Shown one piece after another: positions 37,308 to 52,315 of a stretch of 64,000 nt of DNA. How positions within the stretch are numbered: the stretch's first letter is position 1; each line of letters begins with the position of its first letter. The notes under the pieces were generated by a model. The model was not told the DNA's origin. It saw only the letters and a list, made by a program, of their open reading frames with translations, and searched no databases. The position numbers and the translations under genes are program-made. Source of the DNA: Amblyornis subalaris (taxonomy: Eukaryota > Chordata > Aves > Passeriformes > Ptilonorhynchidae); the NCBI GenBank assembly GCA_018881555.1, contig JACAXG010000007.1, positions 13,001,235-13,065,234 on the forward strand, in the 5' to 3' direction.

Positions 37308-40300
37308 TAGTATACTAAGTGCACACATACACTGTTATTGTGAGTGCTAAAATTTGCAACAGCAGAAGCACCAGACTAGTATCTGGGCAAGCCCTGCATT
37401 AGCAACTAATTACTTCAATCAATATTTACTTCTCTGGGAATCAAAACCAGGGCATTTTACAGGCAAAGGGAAAATGAGAAATGTTGCTAACATGTACAGA
37501 AAAGCCAGTCACAAGGGAACCACATGAATAGCCTCATTTTCCCATTAGGAATTAACACAGGGGTTGTNCACCACTATTTATTGCAGAGTTGCTCATGATT
37601 TTGGTGTACTACAACCACAGAAACCAGCTGCTGCAAACAGCAACTCTCACTCNTACACTACACAGATGATCANCCTACATGGAGAAGACTTCATTTGNTA
37701 CTGGTNCCATTGGTTCCTGTTTGGAACCTCAAGNACTCTTGAGGCACAAATCAGTAAAACTGGGTTTTTTTAGACCTTGGAGCTCACAGGCCAAAATCTG
37801 AGTTGCAGTTTTAAGCTACCTTTCACTTTAGAAGGTATTTATAGCTGTGAACACTGTCCTCATTTTCCACTTAGTTCAAAAGAGGTGAAAATTTGGGAAA
37901 ATTTCTGCCAGGTTTAGTTTGCCTTCTTTTTTTTCCTTCTGCATTCCAAGTGGTAGAAACAAACCAGAGCAAAAGGAAGGGCCAGGCTGAACCCCACTCT
38001 GCCAATTGGCACACAAACCAAATTAACCAAATGCATTGTAGCCTGATTCTGCCAACAAGAGAAAGCAGGAGCTGAATCACAGCTGAGCAAGGCTCGACAG
38101 AGACTAGGTTTGATGTAGTAGACATTTGTGAGGTCAGTCCAGCAACATAAAACCCATTTTCTAACTCTGCATGTCATGAGTTAACAGTCTGAATGGAGCA
38201 ACCTGCCAGGTACTAAATGAGAACACTACTGAGGCTCACGATAGGAAACCAGCAAAATTTCTGATCAGTGCAAAAATATCATCAGTGGGTTTTTTTTTCC
38301 CCTTGTTGATTTGTCCTAGAAAGTTTTTACCTAATTTTCAGCCGGTCATTTCTATAGAAAGAAGAGTAGGATGGAAGTTTGCTACACTGAATGAAGGAGA
38401 ATTTACAGAAGCATGTTGCCCTTTCACAGAACACATTTAATTGAAAATATTTGAAGTGTTCAAAATGGCTTTGCTGTTAAATACAGTATTTTACCACATC
38501 CTAATTACAAGTTTCTGAATCACTTAGCTAGCAACAAAAATCCTAGAGGCACAAAAATTAAAAACCAGATAAAAATAGTTCATATGTGTTGTCATTAAGA
38601 TGATGGCACTACCAATGATGTTTTAAATATTTGGGATAGACAGTACTGACACAAAGTAAATCAGTGGAAAACAATATAGGAATGGCTCAGGTTATTACTT
38701 TATATACCCATTGGGCACACTTTCCACTGAACCATAAAGTTAATCTCTTCTTATCCATGCTGCTTTATTACCACTTTTGCCTGCAAGAGCATATGTGTAA
38801 AACATTCAATCACAGTAATATTTGACCCTTCAACAGCCAAACCAAGGGCCAAAATACCAGGTTTGGATGACACTGACCTCCCACAGCTGCTCTCAAGTAC
38901 TGATGTTATGTGAAAAAACAGGCAGCAAGTGGAGAGTGAGCAGAACCTCTATAACCCTGGAGAGCTTTTGCATCAATCACTTCACAATTTTAAATGCCAA
39001 ATGTATAAAAATCAGTAATGAAGCTGTTTACACTCCCAGCCCGCTGCAGCCAATGTCTCTGTGGCAGGGTAAGTGGAAAGAAGCTCAGTATAAAAGTACT
39101 TGGAATGTGCATGTTAAAAGTGACAGTATTTAATGAAATTGTTGCCTCAAAATGCTGATGGAAGAGCACAGCTCTTGTTTCCAGTGCTGGAGGGAATATT
39201 GAAACACCACAAGATTGCACTTGTAGAAAAATTTTAGCAGTTCTTGATATCTTGATTGTGTAACTCATTTACCCATGGCTAGAAAGGGGAGTTTTTAAAC
39301 ACCTATTAGCTGTTCAGTGTTTTCTTGGACTCACTGGTTTGGGAGCATTTGCATTCTGCAGCCAAATCATACTTCTTCTGGTAAGAAACCAACCAACTTC
39401 TGCCTACTTGGTTTGTGTTACCCTATTCCTAACATATACAGTCTAGTTCAAAAAGAAGTAACAGGACTTCTAAGTCCTGCATACCTTGGCATTAGAGCTA
39501 AATATGTCTTAAAATCCTGCTTGGACCAGACTTGGAAACCGATGGAAAGATCTAGGAAAATCATGTTGATAGTAAAACAACCTAAACCGTCAGGAAGGAG
39601 TAAGAGTCTGATTTGATAATGAGATAAAGTCTGAGCTCTATTTGCAATGAAAACGTATTGAGTTCAAATTATAAGAGACTTTTAACTTTGCTCTGGGTTC
39701 CTCTATCACAATAAAGCATTTTGTGTAGTTTCAAAGGCACTCCAGATACAATAGTGGACAGGCAGTGCTGATAGATGGCTCCTGTGCTATCCATTACAGG
39801 GCATCTGTCACACATATCCCTGACTTGTTTCTCACTTCTGTTGCTTTAAAGATGACAGACATGTTTTCGTTCAGAAAGGCTGTCTATTTATATCCCCTTA
39901 ACACAGCTTCTTTCACTGCTCTGTAGCAGCTTTATCCAAACAGGAAGGAGGCCAGTGTAATACGAAGGGTGCCTTCCCCATTGAAATGATGAATACAGGC
40001 ATGTTTGCCTGGGAAGGCACAGGGGGCAAAGCTGGAGTTAGGGCTAATCCATGAATATTGGTCCCAGTTAGCTTAGCCATGCAGTTTTTAGCTGGGGACA
40101 CACACGCACTTTGCCAGAAACAACACACGGAAAGTAGCATCTATGTACCTAATGGTTTGCAAACATGTTTTAAGAGGTTGACAAAAAGGGAAAATCCNCT
40201 GGGGACCTGCCAGGTGCTGTCCAGGAGACTGCAGTGAAGGAGGATGGAGTGAACAGCAGATAGCCTTCTTGAGTCAACAGTGTCCCCAGTGCCCCAGCAG

Positions 40301-43300
40301 AAAGAAGTGATGTGTGCATGACACATCCAAAGACAAGCCCTTTGCAACATGCCCAGTCGCCAGAATAACCCCTTATTTGTCAGTCAGGGCTGTTGCCCCA
40401 CTCTGAGCTTTATGCTGGATGTGGAGCTGTCTGAGGGGTCCCCAAAGCTTTTTGCTCTGGCCCCCAAATGTTGTTCAGGCTAGCCTGCTGCTGGAGGAAT
40501 GTGTTATCCCAGATGATGTGTCGCTGCCCACCAGCTCATCCTGCAAACACAGCAGGACAGACACCTGAAGACTGTCCCTGTAGGATGCCACTTACAAGGT
40601 ATCCTGGTTTTTAGCTGGGCCTCAAGTCGGTACAAAATTGTTTCTGAATTTTTTTTTCTGCTGAAAATTTAGAGGGAAAGACAACATGCTGCCCAAAGGA
40701 AAAAAAATCTTCTGATATCAGTGGAAGTCTTGCCAGTGACTTCAAAAAGGCCAGGATTTTGCAGTGATCAAATGGTACAAATATAAATACTGAGCAAAAT
40801 GTTTGGGTCACTCCTCTTGTATCCATTTCTGGACTTTCCAGGCCCCATCTACCAGAAAGAATAACATTAATCTAAATGCAGTTGTTTGAGACCTCAGTTT
40901 CAGCATAGTGAAATGCTGCCTNGTGAAAATGATGGGCTTGCTGTTACTTTTGCCCTCCTTAAAATTGCTACTTCAGTAGTACAGTTTCACTGTAAGACTT
41001 CTATTCTTTATAAAGATTTGGCAAATAGGTACAAAACTAGGTATTAAAGCACTGGGATAACTCCATTAATTCACTGCAGGAAATGGTGCAGAGGAGACCC
41101 TCATAGCTTATGCTTGAAATCCAACACTAAAAACAGTCTCAGCTTGTCTTTAAAAAGAAAATAAATTTTAAAAAAATGACTTGTCAAGACTCACTGAACT
41201 TCCTTCTGTTCTTCTCATATATCCCTGAATCTGGGTACATCTGAGGAGGCAAAGATATGCTATTTATGTCTTCAACCAGCATATGTTCACTCATCTAATT
41301 ATTTCTANATGTAAGGTAAGGTGCAGTTAACAGTAAATTTAAGGAGAATTGAAGATATTGTTTANAGCTAAGGCAGGAGCCTTTTTCCTTCTCGTTGAAA
41401 CTAACTGCAAAAAATGGACAGTGATGATCAAGTAATGTTTGCTGCAGAGTGGCAGTACAGTTCAGCCGTGAAATACTCTCCCACATACCATCACTGACGA
41501 CAGGACAGCCACTTCCTCTGCAACAAGCTGAAGACCCNCTGTAAAAGACAGGGAACTTTAAAAATCAGAAGACAGAAACNAGGAGATTCTGAAAGAACTG
41601 CCAAAGAGAAGGTTGACCTTGAAACAAGGATGACTTNCCCTGATGAGGAGTTCTCTTGCTTCCACATGCACAATCCTCTAATTGCTTAAACATCCAGACC
41701 TTGAGCACTCACCCCCTCAGGGCTTAGTGCTGCCAATAGAGCCCATTATTCCCTGTATCTCAAGTCGGGTGTAAAAAATACCCAGGAGACAAAATTGGAG
41801 CTTTAGCATCTCTTGATCGTGTTGCATTCGGAGACAAAAGACACGCTGATGTAAACTGAGTGTTTGCCCCACTCCTCCATCTGTTTGAAGTGACTATACA
41901 GGCTGTGCCAGCTCCGCCTCCACAACTGGGCTGTTTCTTATCAGTCCAGATGCCTCAAGCTGTTATTAGCTATTATGTTATTGATCATCATTATCACTCA
42001 GACACATCTTCAGAGAGAAGCCTGAGTTTGCAGATGCTCTCTACCTCCCAAACCATCTCTGCTTGAACAGACCCATGAAATCTGGAATGTCAAATGCCCG
42101 TTACCATAGNCTTTCACTACAATTAAGCCCCTGATGACACGCGGTGAAGGGAAGGAGCTGCCCTCAAAGCACTGCTGGAGATGCCATGTGCCCACCCACA
42201 GCCACTGCCACCTGAAAAATTAATCCAATACACATTCATGGGAATGAGATTAAAAGGTCATTTGATGGTGATTAGCAACACCCCAAGCCTTCTGTTCAGT
42301 GTTGTGAGCAACCCCATACATAGTAGTTANGAGGTGCTTCCTGTGCCTTCCTGGCAGAGACCACATTGCTGGACTGGATTTACAAAGAGAAGTGCACGTC
42401 TTAACCAGGCACAAAAGTGCCATTAGGGCTGCATGTAGGACTGCAGCCTTTCCCAAAGGAGAGGGGAAGCAACAGGACCCCGTGGCGCGGCCATGTGGCC
42501 ACGACAGTGTTTTTGGGCCCCGCATGTNGTGAGGAAGGAAGCCCTCAATAGAATCTGGGGACCAGAGGGAGCTCAGGGGCCAGGCTCTGGCTCTGCCAGC
42601 TGGGGTTGTGAAGATCATATCCAGATATGGAAACAGCTACAGCAAACAAGAACCCTCCCCAGTCACTGCTGAATATAAACACTATGACAAGCAAACGACT
42701 AAGTCAGTCTAGGGCACTTCAGTGGAGGTGGCATTAACAGCTGCATCAGCTTCTCCCGAGTCTTCCGTGACTCCATGTTCAGGTAACAGCAAGAAGGTCA
42801 TTCAGGAAGCAAGAGCCCCTTTACACCAGGCACTGTACAGCTTAGGGTGGTTTCCCTACCCCTCTCCAAGTCTGCAGTCCCAGGAGGACTGTAACAACAC
42901 ACAACAGTGAAACAAAACAACCTGGGCTGAAAAATTAAAACTCAGCTTTGTTAACTCTGTACACTGAATTTCTGACAAAGGCTAAGTTCAGCCTCAAGAT
43001 GTAACAGTGTAGTATGTCTAACCTCCCTCAAAATGTGCCAAGCTCTATCTATAGGACAGCCATCAGGATTCAGATCTTAGGNGTATGGAGTTATTCAGAT
43101 GCAAAGTTAATTCATCAGCATCTATTAAGTGACTGATGGCTTTGTTGAAGTCGATAGCACTATGTTCATTAACTCCAGCTGATAATCTGGCCCTTGGGGT
43201 TTGATTCAGACACAAATCTTTAATCAACTAAACACCAACATGAGAAGCTGCAGATGCATTTGTGGACAGCCCATTGATTAGAACNGGAAGAAAGAGGTGA

Positions 43301-46300
43301 TTTTTCCACACATGCTTAACAGCTATGCCTTTTTATTGTTTTCAAATCCAACATCACTCAGACCCAATATGACTCTTCAGAGGAAGCTACATAAACCAGA
43401 GTCCCTGCCCCTTTATATAAAAGGACAACGCAGTGCAGCTGAGGAGTATGATGTGAATTATGATTCTCAGGACGCTGCAGTCTCATTACATTCCAGGGCA
43501 GTCGTCCGAGTCGATTGCAATGCCCAGCTGGCATTGCCAAGCGCTGGCAATTGCAGTCCAGGGGCTGGCTGAACTAAAAGCCAAATANGGTGCTGAAGAA
43601 TAGGTAAGTGCAGATTCCCCCTGCCTTTCAGAGGGAAATTAAAGCTCTTAATTTTGTTTCCTGGTAAGAATCTCCCTGCTGAGCAATGCTGCTGTGCTCT
43701 GGTGCCCAAGATCGTCCCCATAGTTCAGGAATTTCTTTGGTCTGATCAACGCTTAAGCTTAAGGAGCAAAACTAGTGATAAGACTTCCAGAGGAAATTGT
43801 GACTGAAAAGGTAAAGTAGAGGTGGAATNAAGCCAACAGGAAATCCGTTCTCTACAACCCCTGCATGTGATCCTAGGAAGAGGACTGCATTAACATAAAT
43901 CACACCTGGCCTGGACAGGAGGGAGCTGTGGCTTCCTGGGCAAGGTGGAGGTCCCAGGCAGAGCTGGCTGCTGGCCAGCTGCCAGGCTGTGTCCATCTTG
44001 CAAAGGGACAGCTTGGCCCAAAGCCCAACATGGAGGCAACAGGACATTTGCTCCAGTGGGCTTCCCACAACCTTGCCCTCCATCAAGAAAAGCCATGGCC
44101 ACCTCCTTTCCTAGTGATCCAGGTGAGACTGTAAGTACAAATGGCAGGGTGGCACTGAAGAGTCACCAAAGCATGAACTGCTTGAGGGCAGCCTGGGCTG
44201 CGCAGAGCAAACAGTGCCAGTGCTGTGGCTCACTCACCCTTCTGCAGAGGACGTGCTGTGAGATGTCCCCACACAGTACTGCAGACGGAGAGGTGCCGCA
44301 GGCACCACTGAGATGTGTCACTGGTCTGCTGGTGATGCTGCTGCACGTTTGTGTGGAAGGGGCTTGGGCAGATGGAAATATAAGCATTGATTTACACATT
44401 CTTCCAGGCAGCAGCATTATTTAATGCATTTAATTAGCAGGGGTTCCCCATTCATTTTGTCTACTTAGCAAAGGGATGCAAAGCTGTCGGCCTCCACTTA
44501 CTGGAGACCAGCCTGGAGGCGTTTGCTCCCTGTGGAGCCCTGTGGGAGGTGAGCAAGCTCAGCTTTTGGAAGGAATTATTTTCTGCAAGATTATGTCCCT
44601 TGAGACATAGAAAACCTCAGTGACAAGCAGGTCTTCTGTAGGTTTTATCATCAGAAGGCACTGTCCTAGTCACCTGAACAGATTGTCTGTCTAATATATG
44701 CCAGAAAAACATGTTAACTAATTTCTGCACCTGGCTGGCTGAGCTGGAGCTTACTGGTCTTGCGTGAAACACCCCCAAGTGATTTAGTTGGAGAACACTC
44801 TTACACTCTGCCAGTGACACTATTTGATGCTTGGCAGCCAGCATTGTCTCACTATGGCCTCCACACTTTGTACCCTGTCCAGGCCATGAGCTGATAACAG
44901 CTGGGTGGCTTTAAAAAACCCAAACCCGAGCACTTTGCATGTGGAAGGGAATAGGGCTTAAACGCTTGGGCTCAATACAGAAGCTATAAAATGCCCTGCA
45001 GTGTGACTGCAGCATTTTCTGGCTCCCCTGCTATCAGCACATCAGAGGAAAAATGTCCTCTTGGACGAGAGGGACAATTGACTGCACCCTCTGTTGCAAG
45101 TGACATGGAAGCAAAGACCTTCTTTAAACATGGCAGGTAATCAGAAAATTAAGAAGCCTTTCTCTCTCTCACAGACATTAAGGCCAAGGTTTAGAAGACC
45201 AGTATGAGGGTGCCTAAATCACCAGCTCAAACCTACCTACACAGCAGTCCCCAAGATTGCTTGCTGCCCAATGGCATCGGAATCGCCTACCATAAAAGTG
45301 GCATCTAAGCAAGCAAGAGTTAAAATTGCAGCCACAATTGACAGGTTGGCCATTTTGAGGGCAATTCATACAAAGTGACACAGTCCTGAGACTAACCCCT
45401 CCCTTGCTGGTTCAGTAGGCAAAGACAGCGCTACTCAGTGGAATGAGACACGTGAGAACTAAACCTGGGGCCAACAGAGTTGCCCTCTTTGCTGCAGTTT
45501 GCAGTGCAGTGCAAGAGTCCTGCTGAGGCCAGCNGCTTCCTCTAGATTTCTTTGAAGCTTTGACAGCTCATTAAAAGTTAGNAGGGGGAAAAGGTTTGAT
45601 TTGCTTCGCTTAGAAGTGAAGCATGGAGGCTTACCCTTTTGCTCAAACAATGAAGAAAACAATGACCTTCACTCTTCCCAGCTTTTCTATACTGCACCAT
45701 NGCTAACAGCAGGGGAGGACCCAAATCCGTGCACAATTATTGCCAAAAGTCTTTTAGAGCTTTAAAATTGATTCTCCAGTCAGATACTAATTTGCACTGC
45801 AAGAAAAGATTTAGAGCTACCTGCAGGTTTAAGGTATACAGCTGCATCGATTATGCTGAAGGCACAATTTCAGGCAATTTTTGCAGCTTGGAGAGCTAAA
45901 CTTCAGATTTTCCTCCACCCAAACAGATTCCCCCCCCCAGACTCTTTCAAGGGCAGATCCACTGCAGGCCCTGCATGCCAAAGGCACAGTGTGAGAAAGA
46001 GTTAAACATCCACGTGACACCCTGGCTGGTGCTGCTGCCAGGAAATGTCATGGTGTTTGTGTGCAGTGTGTTAGTATGACATTAAAATCAATGTGTGCTC
46101 TGTATACCTGCAGGCAGTGCTTGATCCCTGGTAAACAAGGCTGGCAGGGCTAGGATGAGAGCTACAGGACAGGGGACTCAGTAACTCAGCTCTGTTTAAG
46201 AGCTCTCATTTAAAATACATAGCAATCCCATATTATTTGTTAAGAACATCCAAAATACCAGAGCACATTTTCATTCTTCTGTTGGAGTTTTGATGCTAAA

Positions 46301-49300
46301 AAAAGTGCTGACAATACCTTTTTATACATGAAAAAGCTTTTGTGTAACATTTCTCTAATACTCTAGGAGATTACCCCATCAATCTACATTTGCCTTTTCT
46401 ATCTATCAAACCTCAGTCAAAACATTTTTCTCCCACTAAAATCAATGCAAACTTAAGGTAAACAATCTACCAGGGACTTCTTTTTGCAGCTATGTGTCTC
46501 ATGGCAAGAAAAAGAGAGGGAAAACAGTAAAACTTCTGGGGGAAAGCCTGGCCTGGCAGAGTTCTGTGTGCATCTCTGGTAAGCCCACACAGTTGTGCCA
46601 CTTTGCGCTCCCTGGGCTGCCCTGGCCAGTGGGAGTACAGGCACGCCTGCTGCAGCCTTCGTTCCTTTGCTCTTCTTTTCTTTGGACTTTACTTGTTCTT
46701 ACTCTTGGCTTGCAAAGCAAGAGCCTTAAGTTCAGCCAAGCATGTCAAACCACTTTATTTCTGTGCTGAGAATCAAAACCTCTCCCAGAAGCTGCACCTT
46801 TTCCTTGCTATGCATTAATAACACCATGCTCTCCATGTAGCACAATATCCACCTCTAGGTCCCTCCTCTCAACCCACACCTTCCATCCTCTCCACTTGAC
46901 AAACTTTCACAACCCTTTGAACCAAACTTGAATAAAGGCATCACATAAACAAGAACTCCATGTTGCACCTTACCTGTAAGCTTCCCTAATTATCTCAGCT
47001 GTTCTCTAGGATCAACAGTCTTCCCAAGCCATCACTAGAGGCTTTCTCACCTTTCCTGAGAGGGACCATGCCCACTGTTATACCTAGGTCTCTGTTACAA
47101 CTCACTGCAACTTCATCAAACGCCTTCAGACACTTGGCTCCCATCTCCTGCTGCTCACTGAGCTCAAGTAATGAAGAACACTTGTACCCCTGCCCTCTTC
47201 CCCCCTGTCAGAGCCTCTACTGCCTCCTGAGCTTAATGCACATCACCAACACACCTGGTGTTTGCAAAGGTGAGGAGAGATGGCAGCCTTCTTTCTCACT
47301 GTCCCCCCTAGAAGGTCCAACCTACCAAGACCACTGGTTAGAAACCAGTCTTACAGAAAAGCTGTTCAGAGAATTTTCATCTAAATGGATATTTTCCTTT
47401 TAATGAGCTAGTGCTCATTTTCATCCACATTGCAGCNCTTTGGAAAACATGTCAATCACTTGATTTTTGAAAGCCACACTGAACTGTTTTAACAGTGCTG
47501 AAATGCCTTTGCAAAGTATAGTTCATTCGTCTGGAAAGGTGAGGAGCATCCCAGGAAAAGGGGCATTTAAACCAGCCCATCCCTTCCTCTACAGACCTTT
47601 CTCTTTCCTATCAAAGCTCTGCACTGTGGTGTTCTCTCTAGTCACACTTGTTTGTTGCACATGCTGCATTCTCAGGCAGGGACACTGAAACCAAACCTCT
47701 TTTTTTCTCCTAGTATCTGGAAATGTAGGATTGTTTTGGTTAGGCATATGATCTTTTAAGGGAGTAAGTCACAGCACAGAAAGACTTAAATAATTTATTC
47801 AAGCAAAACTTGCCAAACAAGTTAAAGAAGTATGANAGCTCTTCCGGAGCTGGTACTCAATGCCTCACAGTGGTAGAAAAGTGTGTGATCAGAGCAGATT
47901 GCCAGGAAAGATCAATGTGTACATTGTGCCACCATATGTGCTTGGACAAATAGAAGAGAGGAGCGTGCCCCAGCAGAGGGAGGCTTCAATGTAGGTTTTT
48001 TTCCTTTTTCTTTTTTAGCCTGCACTGGAGACAGGAAGGACCAGCTGTGCTGAAGCTGGACACAACCTCCATCTGTGTAGCTATCAAAAAGACTGTAAGC
48101 TATATCAAATAGCTCTTCTTTTGTCAGGGGTAGGTTCTACAAAATCTCCAGCTTCTATTTCAGCAGAAATTAGGACCATTTAGGGACTGCCTTCAATTTT
48201 GTAGGCTCTCTCTACAGTGCCATCAATTAGTTTGCAGCAGCTATTCCAGCCTGTATGTGAGCCAGGCTAGAAAGAAAATACACAAAAGAAGTGGCACACA
48301 TTTGCTCCCTGCAAGCAAAGGAATGGACATTATGAGATTGTTACCGCAGCTCTGTGCCTTTGGAAAGTGTGCCATCTCAGGGAAATAGCCAGTGGAAAAA
48401 AGTAGGACTGCTTTCTGCTCCACCTGTGCTACNGAAAGGGAACAGGCCAGAGAACCTGGCTTTGGCTTTCAAAGGGCAGAGAGATGAGTGACATATGGGG
48501 AAGAAGCTACTCATCCACATCCAGTCCAGGAAGGAGAAGCCATGTACTNAATGCATTGTTTGCACACAGTTTAGTGATATCAGGATATGTCCCCAAAGCA
48601 CGGGCAAGCACATTAGGAAATACAAGGCAGTTGCCAGTATCACTCATGGCAACATCCAAAAAGTGAGGAGCAAATAAAAGTGAGCAACCAATCATTTCAC
48701 TCTTCAACTGTCCTTCATCATCAGCTGAGCCAAGCTGGGAAGGCGAGTGAGTTTGGGAGGAGAGAGAGCACTGTCAGTTCCCAGGATAATAAGGCCTAAG
48801 ATGATAATGCAGAGGATAGGGCTTTCCAGAGGGCTTCAGTTTCAGTGAGTGCATTATTGTTCTCTAAAAGAAGATGAGTGCAGGAAAGAGGTATAGTCTG
48901 TTGTAGCATAAGCAGTACAGGAGGGAAGTTAGGGTGAATACCAGGAAAACTTTCCCAGCAGAGAAATATATAAGCATGCAGAGCCACATCAGTGAAGGCA
49001 AAGAGATAAACCTGTAATAAAGGATATTTCATGTAATGAATCAAAATTGGAACATATTTTGCATTTGCATTTGCCTCATATAATTTGAAGGACGCATTAC
49101 AGGGTCCTACCCAAACTGCTGTACAGATCTCAGCTTTCTTAGCCAGCATTTCTCCTTTAAATAGCTGAAGAAGTCACCCTGGGTGCAGGGAGATATTTGG
49201 ATATGACCTGAACAAGTGTCAGCCCTATTTATTCCCCATTTCTTCTCTCCTTCACCAGGAAAAAACAGGAAAGCCTGTCCACCAGCCTCTGCCTAAAGAG

Positions 49301-50160
49301 CAGGTGCTCAAAGCGCCCCAAACCTGAAGGCAGCCCAAGCATTTCAGTAGGATAAGTAACCCAGTGCATAGAGACAGTATCTCCCTAGAGGCTTTTCCCC
49401 AGCTTAAGACTTACTAAACCCATGCAATTTCTTTCATTAATTGGTAGCTCAGTAACTGTCCTTGGAAAGTAAGAGACCAAAATGCAAGGGAAGAAACATG
49501 AGGAGCTCCCAAATCCCAGGAGGAGCAGCTTCATGGACGGCCTCACCTCTGCTGGTTCCCAGGCAGACCTCGTCTCTCCTCCTTCTCGAGGCCAGGGTGA
49601 CACAGTCCAGCAGTTCCTGGCTCAGCGCAGATGTGGGGGCCTTGCAGCACCCAGCAGGCATTCCTGCACACCAGCCATTTCCCAGCAGGCGCCGAGGAAA
49701 AGGTGGGTGCCGAGTGGNTGCGCTCTGGCTGCCAGGGTGTTTTTCACCAGCCCGTGAGAAAAATGTCCTTAACTGCTCAGCTCACTTATGTCTTTCTGAT
49801 GTTATGTAAGTGGATTGAGAGAAAAAGCACTGCCATGAGCAGGTTTCTAATTAGGAAAAGAAATAAAAAGAATTATGGAATTAAGGCAGAACCTCAGCAT
49901 GAATGACCCAAATCCCTTCCTTGTGCCGCAGCCCACAGCAGGCTATTAAAAAACTTTTTTTTTAAAAGAAAGTTAATTCATCACTAAGATGGCACAGCAA
50001 AGGCAAATTCTTTTGTAGGCTGGCACCCGCTCTCCCAAGCAGCTGATTCCACTTAATTTGTCTATTGTAAGTGCACAGGANGCTTTAGGAAGAGATGTGC
50101 TTTGTGACACAAGCACTCCTAAAAACTGCTGAAACACGAGGAGCAATGGGGCTTACCGCA
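37308..50160. other. Intergenic sequence, no gene seen
   Basis: About 12.9 kb without a supportable gene. GC content rises locally near 42.1-42.6 and 43.9-44.4 kb, giving overlapping frames on both strands that match nothing. An N-dense spot lies at 37567-37734. I recognised no transposon here. Confidence 0.65.
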
Positions 50161-50722
50161 GAATCTTAGAATCATCAAGGTTGGAAGAGACCTTTAAGAT
50201 CATCAAGTCCAACCATCCACCCNGCACTGCCACTGTAACCACTAATCCATCACCCAGCATCAGATCCNGANGCCTCTTGAACGNCTCCAGGGATGGTGAC
50301 TCCATCACCTCCCTGGGCAACCTATTCCAATGCCTGACCACCCTAATGGTGAAATTATTTTTCTGCTATCTAANCTGAATCTCCCCTGTCTCATNTTAAA
50401 GCCATTNTGTCTCANCCTCTCACAGGCCCAGCAGAAGAGGCCAGCTCCCACCTCACTACAGGCTCCTTTCAGGGAGTTTGAGAGAGCAATGAGATCCCCC
50501 CCAGCCTTCTCTTCTCCAGACTAAACCAACCCAGCCACCTCAGCTGCTCCTCACAGGACATGTTCTCTAGTCCTTTCACAAGCCCTCTTGCCCTTCACTG
50601 GACATGCACCTAAATGTTCTTTTGAAAGTGAGGGGCCCACAACTGAACACAGCCCTCGAGGTGCAGCCTCACCCGTGCCAAGTACAGGGGGATAATCACC
50701 GCCCTGGTCCTACTAACCATCN
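50161..50722 (-). mobile_element. CR1 LINE, 5'-truncated copy (minus orientation)
   Basis: Read on the minus strand, the segment ends at 50161 with CR1 3' sequence (plus-strand 'gaatcttagaatcatcaaggttggaagagacc'). Going rightward it shows 'gggcaacctattccaatgcctgaccaccctaatggtgaa', 'cagctgctcctcacagga', 'cttcactggacatg' and 'cctcacccgtgccaagtacagggggataatcac', all CR1 consensus phrases. Homology stops near 50722, so about 560 bp of the 3' part remain. At least eight single N bases fall within 50222-50415, many more per kb than in the flanks. Confidence 0.95.
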
Positions 50723-52315
50723 GTACAATCACCATACAGTTACCACATCCTAATTCACACTGGCAACTCTCTGGTGGTTGTCTGCAGGCTGTCATAAACA
50801 CTAAGAGTTGCCTACAATGAGTTACCTACTATCACACTGGGTATAGCTCTCATTAATAGTGGCTTGGTTTGTGAACATGTCGATGTGGACAGGTCTCCAC
50901 GACCTGACCTCAACAGGACATAAAAGCACCCTACACTTCCAGGTTAAAGAAGTGAAGCAGATGTCGCAGGATATAGNGCTGCTGGCTGGAAAGCTCACAT
51001 CCTCACTACATCAGTTGATGTTTGAACAAGAAGCCAGACTTATTCTCTATCTCTGAAAGCACTATCTCCCTGAAACTGCCATGTCATATGCCATAAAATC
51101 TGCATCAGATGGAAAATGTGCACTGCTGATCATTGGTTTCATCGGATAGTAGTTTATTTTCTGCACTGGTCCCTTTTGTGCTGGGTCAGTCCCCTAGGGG
51201 TGAGGGATCTTTAGGCTTTTTCCTTACTGCAGCAAAACTGCAAGGACGAAGTATGAAAGGGAGAGCTAAGCTTTCCTGCCTGCAAAGAAACCTGGCCAAA
51301 TGCAGCACACAGCTGAACGAATCCAGCTACCATAGNGAAGCACCCTGCTCCTGGCAGCTTGGGTTTGGGACTAATGTTTGGCAGCCACTGGCGTGCAGGA
51401 ACCTGAACCATAACAAGGAATCCAGCAAAGCCAATTAGTAAAGTACCCTCTGCAATTGCCCGAAGGACTGGGCAGTTAGTTGAAGCACCCTGACAACTAC
51501 AAGGCACAAGTGCAGAAACAGTGAAGGAAACAACTATTTTTGGGAACAGACTCCTGCTCGGGGTGAGCAGACAGAACATCACTGGTACCAGAGGCACCAT
51601 GCAACAGCATTATGTCAGTCTGCTCTGCTCCTCTCCCCTCACCATAGGAAAGTGTGTGCCAAGGTGGGGTCCTCATGCCCTTTAGAAGAAGGCAGGTACA
51701 TGGATATACCATATCTGTAACAACACTGGGTCAAAANACTTCACTGCCATAATCTGTTATCCTATGCTCTTGTACTATGAGCTAAAACTTCCTTTTTTGG
51801 TGGGGGGGAGAATGGTTACTGTGATGCTAGTGCTCTTGGCTTGTGTGTAGTATGCAGGCATGCTCATGGATGGTGGTGACAACCTGCTACAGCAGTGACA
51901 CCACAGGGTTAAACCCCTGCCTTTTCCACCTCGGCTGCTGGGTGGCTGTGCTGGATGAGTAATGTGTTGTTGTGTGGCAATGGGCTGCTGAAAGGCTGAG
52001 TGAATTCATGCGGAAGGGCAGAGCAGCAGCTGATGCAGAAGAGCCTGTGCTCATGAACAGCTGTGCAAAGGCAACTGCACTTACACAGAAGGAAGCAGAC
52101 AGGTCTCTTCTCCGGCAGGGACAGCACACGGAAGCCTCCTCCACGCTGAGCTTTGCAAGGTGTCAGGTCTCAGGCCTGAATCCAGAAAGCCCTTCATAGC
52201 TGCTCTGACTTAAGAGACATTCACAGATTCAGCCAGAACGTTCACCCTTAAAAGTCCTTTCTTTTCCCATGTCAGCCTACAAACAGAGACCCAGAACAAT
52301 TAAGACAGTGCTCAT

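Noticed and set aside
43928..44424. 159-codon plus-strand frame in intergenic DNA
   Set aside because: Local GC is raised and two other frames overlap it on both strands. The translation is not protein-like and no splice context is seen.
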